Shown in pieces: positions 1 through 6,126 of a stretch of DNA of 8,062 nt (within the stretch, counting starts at the first letter, position 1; each line of letters starts with the position of its first letter). Made by a program: the position numbers and the translations under genes. The notes beneath the pieces were generated by a model. That model saw nothing but the letters and a program-made list of their open reading frames with translations. It did not search any database and was not told where the DNA came from. The stretch is from Gammaproteobacteria bacterium. GTDB taxonomy: Bacteria > Pseudomonadota > Gammaproteobacteria > Burkholderiales > Burkholderiaceae_E. The DNA lies in contig JAUIAI010000086.1 in NCBI GenBank assembly GCA_030425615.1, positions 1 to 8,062 of the forward strand. The letters are read 5' to 3'.

Positions 1-1227
1 CTGCAGCAACGAAAGCGCCGCGCCGAGGTCTCCGTCGCTGCCGCTGCGCAGGTAACGCATCACGCCCAGGCTTGGTGTGGCGGCGCCATTGGCCGTCGCG
101 CCACCCGGCAGGTTGCCCCCGCTCAGGTTGTTGGGAAAGTTGATGCCGCCCGGACCGGAGCCCGGCGCCGCGCCGGTCGACAAGGGATCGGTGCCGCCCG
201 GTTGCTGAACGAACGACCAGCCTGATCCATCGAGACGGATCTTCTGCCAGTTCACGCCCTGTTGGTACGCTTCGGAGAGCTGGACCTCGGCGATCGTCGC
301 CTCGATGAGGACCTGGCGTCGCGCGGAGTTCATCACCTGATCGATGTACTCGCGGACCCGCTCGTGATCTTCCTGGTTCGCACGCACCGTGATGATGCCC
401 GTCTCACGGTTCGCGATCACCGCCTTCGACAGTGATCCCGGCACCGCGACGCTGCCGGAGGCGGAGGAGGAGTCGGACGGCTGGGAGGTTTCGCCGCCTG
501 TTGCCTGCTCACCTCCCGTTCCACCGTCGGAAGTCGCCTGCGCGCCGCCCCCGGAATCGCCCGAGCTCTCGGACGAGCCCGTCGATTCGTCGGCGCCGAT
601 CAGGGTGCGCACGTTGGCGATCAGCGTGTTCCAGAACTGATTGCTCGATTCGTTGACGATCTGGGTGGTCGAGTTGTTGTTCCCTTCGGAGCCGCCGCCG
701 TTCCCTCCCGTCGAGGAGATCTGGGTGGCGATGCTCGTACTCGCTTTCGCCACGCGGGAGATGTTCACGTAGTCGATCGGGTAGTGCCGCACGAACGGCG
801 CATCCGGCATGACGACGAGGTTCTCACCGTCGAACTCGTATCGCAGGCTGACCTGCCGGGACAGCCGGCTCAGGATCTGTGGCAGCGTCTGCTCGATGGC
901 GTTCAGCGTCACCTTGCCCTGGATCGCGGGGTGCACATCGACATTGATCTTCGCGTCGCGCGCCATCGCGAAGAGAAGGTCGCTGATCTCCACCTGGTTG
1001 ACCACCACCGAGTACGTCTCGAGCGTGGGCCCGTTGCGCGGCGGCGGCGGCACCATCGGCGTTCGTACCGGTTCGGGCACGCCGGAGGCGAGCGGAGGCG
1101 GCGCCATCCGTGCATCGGCCTTGTCGAGGAGGTGATAGTTCCCGGCAGGGTCGGGCGCGCTTGCGCAGCCTGCAAGCAACACCAGGGCCAGTAACTTGGC
1201 CGGGCCTGGGGCGGATCGTTTGCTCAT
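1..1227 (-). CDS. mshL: MSHA-type pilus secretin MshL, outer-membrane lipoprotein (3' part outside window)
   Basis: The first 409 codons are visible; the reading frame is open to the window edge, so the C-terminal secretin pore domain is missing from view. MshL forms the outer-membrane channel through which an MSHA-like type IV pilus passes. The start ATG at 1227 is followed by a lipoprotein signal: basic MSKR, a hydrophobic run, and lipobox LAGC with Cys21 as the lipidated residue. A Pro-rich stretch (about 42-68) precedes a secretin/TonB short N-terminal domain (about 71-140). A secretin N-domain follows, split by a Gly/Ser/Thr/Asp-rich insert at about 212-265. It resumes with TGIITVRANQEDHERV and then QVLIEATIAEVQL, the typical entry into the secretin core. 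The phrase NQFWNTLIANV (196-206) is characteristic of MshL rather than PilQ or GspD. The ribosome binding site is weak (GAGA about 6 bases upstream). Family assignment is confident; the symbol is supported by the nearby mshM. Confidence 0.88.
   Translation of the reverse strand, partial: MSKRSAPGPAKLLALVLLAGCASAPDPAGNYHLLDKADARMAPPPLASGVPEPVRTPMVPPPPRNGPTLETYSVVVNQVEISDLLFAMARDAKINVDVHPAIQGKVTLNAIEQTLPQILSRLSRQVSLRYEFDGENLVVMPDAPFVRHYPIDYVNISRVAKASTSIATQISSTGGNGGGSEGNNNSTTQIVNESSNQFWNTLIANVRTLIGADESTGSSESSGDSGGGAQATSDGGTGGEQATGGETSQPSDSSSASGSVAVPGSLSKAVIANRETGIITVRANQEDHERVREYIDQVMNSARRQVLIEATIAEVQLSEAYQQGVNWQKIRLDGSGWSFVQQPGGTDPLSTGAAPGSGPGGINFPNNLSGGNLPGGATANGAATPSLGVMRYLRSGSDGDLGAALSLLQ
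433..594 (-). other. Low-complexity Gly/Ser/Thr/Asp/Glu-rich insert in MshL
   Basis: Residues about 212-265 of MshL consist almost wholly of Gly, Ser, Thr, Ala, Asp, Glu and Gln with no hydrophobic core. QAT occurs twice, each time close to a GG pair. The insert lies between FWNTLIANVRTLIG and the conserved NRETGIITVRANQ block, that is, inside the periplasmic N-domain region. MshL proteins commonly carry a short Ser/Gly/Asn linker near here. This one is long, acidic and preceded by a second short Gly/Asn tract (about 171-188). It is probably a disordered periplasmic loop. Confidence 0.7.
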
Positions 1228-1405
1228 CGAATTCTCAGGGTGCTAGCATGAATCAGGCGTCGGGACGCGGGCACGCAACGGTCTGCGGGCAAGCGCATAC
1301 CGGATGATGATGCGATAGTCCGAACGCATGTCTTGCGTCCAATATCCGTGAATCGGTCGCCGTGTTCGCGGCATCTCCTGCACCGTTACGACAGTTTCAC
1401 GACCA
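1228..1405. promoter_or_regulatory. Divergent intergenic region between mshL and the ABC ATPase gene
   Basis: The 178 bases separate two outward-facing start codons, so promoters for both directions must lie here or just inside the flanking genes. I could not find a convincing -35/-10 pair on either strand. The segment does contain several CGCAT/ATGCG-type elements: CGCAT at 1294, ATGCG at 1310, CGCAT at 1325 and TGCGT at 1334. The 1324-1338 stretch is a perfect 5-base inverted repeat (ACGCA, 5-base gap, TGCGT). These could be operator sites, but they are short enough to occur by chance. A leftward open frame crosses the region but resembles no protein I know. Confidence 0.4.
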
Positions 1406-2176
1406 ATGGCAGATCCAGAACGACGAAGCGTGCCGGCGCCGGGGGTTCCCGCGGTCAAATGTGTCGGGCTCGTCAAGGACTATCGCCGGCACCGTGTTCT
1501 GGATGACGTCGGCTTTCGGATCGAGTCCGGAGAATCGGTGGCGCTGCTCGGCCCGAACGGTGCCGGCAAGACGAGTCTGTTGCGGGTAGTGCTGGATTTC
1601 TCCAGAGCCCAGACGGGAGCAGTATCCCTGTTCGGATTCGACTCGCGGGACCCACGGGCCCGCCGGTCGCTGGCGTTCCTGCCCGAACGTTTCTCACCCA
1701 ACCCCGAGATGACGGGCGACGAGGTTCTCGTCCTGTTCGCCCGGCTGCGGGGTCAGGAGGTCGCATCTTCGGACAGGGACAGGATCCTCGAGCGGCTGCG
1801 ATTCCCTGCCGAAGCGCTCGGGCGACCCGTGCGGGCCTACTCGAAGGGCATGCTCCAGAAGCTCGGGCTGGCAGCCGTGGTTCTCTCCCGTGCGCCGCTC
1901 ACCGTACTCGATGAACCCATGAGCGGTCTCGACCCGGTTGCCCGGATCACCATGCGGGACGTGCTCAGGGACCTGCGTGTCGAAGGGCGTACGTTGTTCT
2001 TCACCACTCATGCACTGCACGACCTCGATCTGCTCTGTGACCGGGTGCTGGTGCTCAACGAGGGCAGGCTGGTGTTCGACGGTTCGGTCGATGCCATGCG
2101 GGAGCGATATCAGCAGTCGGATCTCGAAGCCGCGTTCATGGCGAGCCTGCGTGAGCCGGCATCCTTGCCGGGCTGA
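1406..2176 (+). CDS. ABC-2-type transporter ATP-binding protein (NosF-like), permease not seen
   Basis: This is a complete single nucleotide-binding domain of 256 residues, the usual length for an ABC-2-type ATPase. Motifs in order are Walker A GPNGAGKTS (49-57), a Q-loop region reading FLPER with Glu94 in place of Gln, the signature YSKGMLQKLGLA (145-156), Walker B LTVLDEP (165-171) with catalytic Glu170, the D-loop SGLDP, and the H-loop His202 in FTTHAL. The Glu Q-loop and YSKGM signature are typical of the ABC-2/NosF group, which drive small export permeases or NosDFY-type modules. No membrane-spanning partner is encoded in the window, so the substrate is unknown. The gene starts a rightward pair with mshM, 8 bases apart, which suggests co-transcription and perhaps a role linked to pilus assembly (inference). 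The start ATG has only a weak ribosome binding site. Motifs are intact, so it is probably an active ATPase. Confidence 0.88.
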   Translation: MADPERRSVPAPGVPAVKCVGLVKDYRRHRVLDDVGFRIESGESVALLGPNGAGKTSLLRVVLDFSRAQTGAVSLFGFDSRDPRARRSLAFLPERFSPNPEMTGDEVLVLFARLRGQEVASSDRDRILERLRFPAEALGRPVRAYSKGMLQKLGLAAVVLSRAPLTVLDEPMSGLDPVARITMRDVLRDLRVEGRTLFFTTHALHDLDLLCDRVLVLNEGRLVFDGSVDAMRERYQQSDLEAAFMASLREPASLPG

Positions 2177-2184
2177 GCGTCGAA

Positions 2185-3102
2185 ATGCACGGACCCGTCT
2201 ATCTCGCTCACTTCGGCCTGCGCGAGTCCCCGTTCCGGCTGACGCCCGACGTGGCCTGCTTCTATGCCGGCGCCGAACGGGGTGAACTCGTGCAGGCACT
2301 GCTCTATTCGCTGATTCACGGCGACGGGATCGTCACGCTCACGGGAGAGGTCGGTACGGGCAAGACGACCTTGTCGCGCAAGCTCATGGCGGCGGCCACG
2401 CAACGGCTCGCATTCATCTATGTGTCCAATCCCGTCATCGGGCGTGACGAGTTGCTCGTGACGATGGCCGACGAACTGGGTCTGGGCGCGCTGGCCGGTC
2501 TGCCGGCCGGGGCGCTCTCGCAACGTGTTCAGCGCCGGCTCATCGATCTTCACGCCCGGGGGCGACAGGTCGTTCTGATGGTCGACGAGGCGCACGAGAT
2601 GCCGATCCAGACGTTGCAGGAGATCCGGCTCATCTCGAACCTCGAGACCAGCGTGCACAAGTTGCTGCAGATCATGTTGCTCGGACAGCCTGAGTTGGAT
2701 GCGGTGCTCAGGCAGCCGGAACTGAGGCCGCTTCGGGAGCGGATCAGCAACCGCATCGTGCTGCGGCCCCTCGACGGCGACGACGTCGGCCGTTATCTGA
2801 ACTTCCGGCTGGGTCGAGCCGGCGCTCAGACCACGCTCTTCTCCGACGACGCGGTTTCGCTCGTCGCGAAGTACTCCAGGGGACTCGCCCGGCGGGTCAA
2901 CATCCTCGCCGAAAAATGTCTGCTCGCCGCGTACGTCGATTGCGCGCCGCAGGTCGTTTCCAGGCATGTGCGCCAGGCGCTGGCCGAGGTCGCCTTCCAG
3001 TTCGGACTCGACGAGGACGACCTCGGTGCCGGCGAGGACGCGAACCCTTCGCCACCCGTGCAGAAGGGGCTGTGGAGCCGCCTCAGGGCCTTGCGAAACT
3101 GA
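2185..3102 (+). CDS. mshM: MSHA biogenesis ATPase MshM (ExeA/GspA-family AAA ATPase)
   Basis: This 305-residue protein is a cytoplasmic AAA-type ATPase of the ExeA/GspA family. The family is thought to help insert or assemble secretins in type II secretion and type IV pilus systems. It opens with the family hallmark YLAHFGLRESPFRLTPD (6-22). Walker A is GEVGTGKTT (54-62) and Walker B is VVLMVDEAHEM (129-139). The family blocks NLET..KLLQIMLLGQPELD (152-172) and LRERISNRIVLRPL follow. A sensor-2-like RGLARRVNILAEKCLLAAY lies near 239-257. The NLET/KLLQ wording resembles MshM more than the PEP-CTERM-locus ATPases or ExeA. It also lacks the C-terminal transmembrane and peptidoglycan-binding parts of full-length ExeA; the last 30 or so residues are an acidic, Pro-containing tail. 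It sits directly after the ABC ATPase and opposite mshL, which supports a pilus role. The ribosome binding site is weak, consistent with translational coupling. Confidence 0.87.
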   Translation: MHGPVYLAHFGLRESPFRLTPDVACFYAGAERGELVQALLYSLIHGDGIVTLTGEVGTGKTTLSRKLMAAATQRLAFIYVSNPVIGRDELLVTMADELGLGALAGLPAGALSQRVQRRLIDLHARGRQVVLMVDEAHEMPIQTLQEIRLISNLETSVHKLLQIMLLGQPELDAVLRQPELRPLRERISNRIVLRPLDGDDVGRYLNFRLGRAGAQTTLFSDDAVSLVAKYSRGLARRVNILAEKCLLAAYVDCAPQVVSRHVRQALAEVAFQFGLDEDDLGAGEDANPSPPVQKGLWSRLRALRN

Positions 3103-3134
3103 ATGCTCCCCGCTCGCCCGACCCGGCGTGCGTC
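3103..3134. other. Short convergent gap between mshM and pldA
   Basis: Only 32 bases separate the two facing stop codons. I see no GC stem followed by a T tract on either strand, so no intrinsic terminator can be called here. Transcripts from the two sides may overlap at their 3' ends. Confidence 0.5.
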
Positions 3135-4232
3135 TCAGTACCAGTCATTGAGCATCAGACCCAGCCCGAATCGCTGTACGCGTCGGTTGTAGTCGATCAG
3201 GCTGTCGCCGTAGCCGTCGAACCATCGAACGAACCAGCGTGTCTTGGGATTGAATCCGGTTGGGTACGTGACATTGAATTCGACAGCTCCCTTGCCATTG
3301 CTGTGAAACGACTGGCGCAACAGCATGCTCCAGCTCCATTGCTTGCTGCTGTAGCCCAAACGCAGCGAACCGTGGCCCAGGAAGCGGGTGATGTCGGGAT
3401 TGTCGTCGCCCGTCGCGGCCCCCGGCTCGGGCTTCGGATCCTCGGGAATGCGCCACCAGGCGCGAAGGCTCGCCCAGTATCGCCGGCGGTAGTCGGCATC
3501 GAACTGGACGAACAGGCGGTTCCAGCTTCTCGATCGCGGTGCGCTCCGACCGTTAGACTGGTGCTCGAAGCCGAAGTCCACCACCCTGGCGGTGAGTGCC
3601 CCCAGACGACGGTTCACCGGCCACTGGACGAAGAGTTCGGGTGCGTGGTTGTACTCGCGAAAGGGCGCGGAGCGTTCGGAGTCGTACGCCTGCCACCAGG
3701 CAGTGCCCGTGTAGGCGAAATACAGCACGGGTGCGCTTCGACGGTCTTCCTGCATCGGCAGTGTGAACGGCAGCTTCAGGCTCACCTGGAACTGAACCTC
3801 GAGCGGCTGCGTCGTGGGTTCGTCCGATGAAGCGCCCTTGGCCCAGCTTGCCGGCATGAAGTAATTGGGGCGATGAGGGAGGAAGCCGAGTCTGTCGATC
3901 GCGAGACCGATCTCAGTGGCGAATCGTTGCTCGATCGGTGTCGGCGCGAGAAGGCCGTCGCCCGCGGGCAAGGCTGCGTCGGCGGGCGGAACCGTGGCCG
4001 ACGGTTCGACTTCCCTGAGTTGCGACGCTGCCCGTCGCGCACACAGCCGGCGGATCTCCCCGGCGGTGACCGAATCCGGCGCAGTGGCCAGTTGCTCGAT
4101 CAGGCACCTGCGTTCCGCGGCTTCGAACCGGTCGGCGGAAACATCTGCCGGGGGCTGCGCCGCAGCGGGAGTGAGGATCGAGCCGAGGACGAACGCGGTC
4201 AGAACCCTTCGGTGAAACCGGCACCGGCGCAT
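3135..4232 (-). CDS. pldA: Outer-membrane phospholipase A (OMPLA, PldA)
   Basis: PldA is an outer-membrane beta-barrel enzyme that hydrolyses acyl ester bonds of phospholipids misplaced in the outer leaflet. In this 365-residue reading the active site is HQSNGRS...SWNR: His224, Ser226 and Asn238. The His-to-Asn spacing is 14, the same as His142/Ser144/Asn156 of the E. coli enzyme. Arg229 and Ser234 match the positions of the E. coli calcium-site residues Arg147 and Ser152. The C-terminus GYGDSLIDYNRR..RFGLGLMLNDWY is the typical last-strand segment. The chosen ATG at 4232 gives a clean signal peptide (MRRCRFHRR, hydrophobic core, cleavage after TPAAA). An in-frame ATG at 4298 overlaps the upstream peptidase stop but would add 22 charged residues before the signal. 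The mature N-terminus (about 80 residues) is an extra soluble segment with two Cys. It is the last gene of the leftward run. Confidence 0.9.
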   Translation of the reverse strand: MRRCRFHRRVLTAFVLGSILTPAAAQPPADVSADRFEAAERRCLIEQLATAPDSVTAGEIRRLCARRAASQLREVEPSATVPPADAALPAGDGLLAPTPIEQRFATEIGLAIDRLGFLPHRPNYFMPASWAKGASSDEPTTQPLEVQFQVSLKLPFTLPMQEDRRSAPVLYFAYTGTAWWQAYDSERSAPFREYNHAPELFVQWPVNRRLGALTARVVDFGFEHQSNGRSAPRSRSWNRLFVQFDADYRRRYWASLRAWWRIPEDPKPEPGAATGDDNPDITRFLGHGSLRLGYSSKQWSWSMLLRQSFHSNGKGAVEFNVTYPTGFNPKTRWFVRWFDGYGDSLIDYNRRVQRFGLGLMLNDWY

Positions 4233-4290
4233 GGTGAGGCCTGCGGCCAGGGTCGATCGCGGCGCCGGCTCATCCGGAGTTCGCCGCTCG

Positions 4291-6045
4291 TCAGGCATTG
4301 CGATCTTCAGCCTTGACGATCACGGCGCGGGTGCGTGGCGGCGCGCTCAGTTCCAGTTCGGCCTGAAGGAGGCGGTCGGCACGAAAGACATGCACGGTGG
4401 CGGAGTCGCCGGCGCGTTTGCGGGCCAGCATGGCGCCCAGCGTGCGGGTGTCCGGGACGCGCAGGCCGTCCAGCGCGACGAGGCGATCGTCGGCCGACAG
4501 GCCGCCCGCATGGGCCGGGCTGCCGTTCAACACCTGTGAGAGCCTGACAGCGCCGTCGGCATCCGCGGTTCGCGCGCCGATCCAGACGGGTCCCTCCTCG
4601 GCCGGTTCGAGGATCATTCGGAACCCGGCCCCGGCCAGCAGACGCGTGAGCGGAGGGTCTTCCGTCCCGTCGACCCAGCGGGCGAGTTCCCTGCTGACGC
4701 TCACGCCCGTGGCCTCGCGGATCAGGCCCGGCATGGACTCCTCGGGTACGCCCTCGGGGTCCGTGTCGAACCGCCGGCCGAAGCGCTGCCAGAGCAGCCG
4801 CATGACGTCGTCGAGCGAGCGTCGCTGCTGTGATCGCTCCCGGATGGTGAGGTCCAGGGCCAGTGCGATCAGCGAACCCTTCGTGTAATAGCTGACGATG
4901 GCGTTCGGTGCGTTTTCGTCCTGGCGGTAGAACCGGGTCCAGGCGTCGAAGCTCGATTCCGCAACGGGTTGCAGTGCTCGGCCCGGTCCACGGAGAACCC
5001 CGGATACGGTACGTCCCAGCAACTCGAGGTAGGACTCCAGCGTAATCGCTCCTGACCGTACCAGCATCAGATCGTCGTAGTACGAAGTGAAGCCCTCGAA
5101 CACCCAGAGCAGGCGCGTATGGTTCTCCCGATCGAGCCGGTACGGGACGAATGCCGCGGGCTTGATGCGCTTGACGTTCCAGGTGTGGAAGTACTCGTGG
5201 CTCGCGAGCCCGAGGAACGTCCTGTAGCCATCGGTCACCCTTCGCATTCCGGCGTGGGGCAGATCCTTGCGAGCGCAGATCAGCGCCGTGCTCGCGCGAT
5301 GCTCGAGTCCACCGTATCCGTCCGCCGTGGCGTAGGTGAGGAAGACATAGCGGTCGACGGGTGCCCGGCGTGTGTTCGGTTCGAACAGCGCTATCTGGGC
5401 CGAGCAGATCCGGCGCAGGTCACGCGTGAGACGTTCGAGATCGACGTCGTCGCAGTTCGAGACCACGATCACGTGCTCGGTCGATCCGATACGGAAGGAC
5501 GCATCCCGGAAGTGGCCGATCTCGACCGGGTGATCGATCAACGCATCGTAGTCCGGCGCCCTGTAGCGGCCGAACCCCCACGGGCGTGCGCCGTCTCGCG
5601 GCAGGCTCGTGGCAACTCGCCAGCCACGGGCCCACGGCGCTCTCGGCTGGCGCAGCGTGACGGAGCATGCTCTCTCTTCCTGCCCGCACACCTGGAGGAA
5701 GACGCTCGTGCCGTTGAAGAACGCGTGGGTGCGATCGAGGTGCGCGCCGCGAACCGACAGATCCCAGGCGTAGACCCGGTAACGCACTTCGATGCGACCC
5801 TGCGCGGCCGGACATTGCCAGCGTTGCTTGTCCAGACGTCGCAGAGGAAGCTCCTGACGGCCGACCCGTGCGCCGATCGAGACCACGTGACGGGCGAAGT
5901 CACGAATCAGGTAGCTGCCCGGAATCCATGCCGGCATCATCAGCACCTGTCCTTGCGGATCCGGCTCCTCGATCGTGAGCCGGATCTCGAACAGGTGCGC
6001 GCCGGCGTCGGCGATGGACAGATCGTAGTGGATGGTTTCGGTCAT
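4291..6045 (-). CDS. M61 family metallopeptidase (glycyl aminopeptidase-like) with C-terminal PDZ domain
   Basis: The protein has 584 residues, normal for the bacterial M61 family. These zinc aminopeptidases are typified by a glycyl aminopeptidase of Sphingomonas. The N-terminal beta-rich M61 domain spans about 1-170 (IHYDLSIADAGAHLFEI, MPAWIPGSYLIRDFARHV). The catalytic domain has GYGGLEHR (243-250) and the zinc site HEYFHTWNVKR, with His283, Glu284 and His287. The third ligand is probably Glu317 in WVFEGFTSYYDD. A PDZ domain occupies about 470-560 (NGSPAHAGGLSADDRLVALDG). No signal peptide is seen with this start, so a cytoplasmic location is inferred. I chose the ATG at 6045 because homologous sequence begins at TETIHYDLS; the frame stays open to 6192, but that extension is Arg-rich and overlaps the upstream gene. 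The start lies 79 bases after the nucleotidyltransferase stop, with a weak ribosome binding site. Confidence 0.92.
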   Translation of the reverse strand: MTETIHYDLSIADAGAHLFEIRLTIEEPDPQGQVLMMPAWIPGSYLIRDFARHVVSIGARVGRQELPLRRLDKQRWQCPAAQGRIEVRYRVYAWDLSVRGAHLDRTHAFFNGTSVFLQVCGQEERACSVTLRQPRAPWARGWRVATSLPRDGARPWGFGRYRAPDYDALIDHPVEIGHFRDASFRIGSTEHVIVVSNCDDVDLERLTRDLRRICSAQIALFEPNTRRAPVDRYVFLTYATADGYGGLEHRASTALICARKDLPHAGMRRVTDGYRTFLGLASHEYFHTWNVKRIKPAAFVPYRLDRENHTRLLWVFEGFTSYYDDLMLVRSGAITLESYLELLGRTVSGVLRGPGRALQPVAESSFDAWTRFYRQDENAPNAIVSYYTKGSLIALALDLTIRERSQQRRSLDDVMRLLWQRFGRRFDTDPEGVPEESMPGLIREATGVSVSRELARWVDGTEDPPLTRLLAGAGFRMILEPAEEGPVWIGARTADADGAVRLSQVLNGSPAHAGGLSADDRLVALDGLRVPDTRTLGAMLARKRAGDSATVHVFRADRLLQAELELSAPPRTRAVIVKAEDRNA

Positions 6046-6092
6046 GGTCGGCGTGGGGGTGTCCGATCGGAGGGCTGACGTTCTGCGTTCGA

Positions 6093-6108
6093 CGCGCGAG
6101 TCCGCGCG
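6093..6108. repeat. GC-only hairpin between the nucleotidyltransferase and peptidase genes
   Basis: CGCGCG (6093-6098) and CGCGCG (6103-6108) form a perfect 6-base-pair stem around the 4-base loop AGTC. No T tract follows in the leftward direction, so it is not a classic intrinsic terminator. It could slow transcription or protect an RNA end within the operon, or simply reflect high GC content. Confidence 0.4.
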
Positions 6109-6109
6109 G

Positions 6110-6126
6110 GGCCGGTCTGGCCGGTC
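6110..6126. repeat. Near-perfect 9-base tandem duplication across the nucleotidyltransferase stop
   Basis: GGCCGGTCT (6110-6118) is followed directly by GGCCGGTC (6119-6126), which runs into the stop codon of the leftward nucleotidyltransferase gene (6125-6127). GGCCGG contains GGCC/CCGG palindromes, so the pair can also fold weakly. It looks like a small slippage duplication. Confidence 0.4.

Noticed and set aside
1228..1405. Sigma-70-type promoter pairs, for example TTGGAC with TATCGC on the minus strand
   Set aside because: Each box matches the consensus at only about three of six positions and the spacing is poor, so no promoter is called.
1243..1476. Minus-strand frame in the mshL upstream region, considered as an mshK remnant
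   Set aside because: Its sequence shows no MshK-like features and it overlaps the start of the ABC ATPase on the other strand. It is probably chance.
2110..2967. Long open frame (285 codons) on the minus strand across mshM
   Set aside because: It is antisense to the well-supported mshM. Its protein is rich in Arg, Gln, His and Asp and has no recognisable domain, as expected for a shadow frame in high-GC DNA.
3103..3134. Possible bidirectional terminator between mshM and pldA
   Set aside because: No stem with a flanking T or A tract can be found in the 32 bases.
2916..3830. 304-codon plus-strand open frame crossing the mshM/pldA junction
   Set aside because: It overlaps the end of mshM in another frame and is antisense to the PldA catalytic region. 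No motif supports it.
5119..6078. 319-codon plus-strand open frame across the M61 peptidase
   Set aside because: It is antisense to an intact M61 peptidase with complete zinc-site motifs. Its composition is typical of an antisense shadow.
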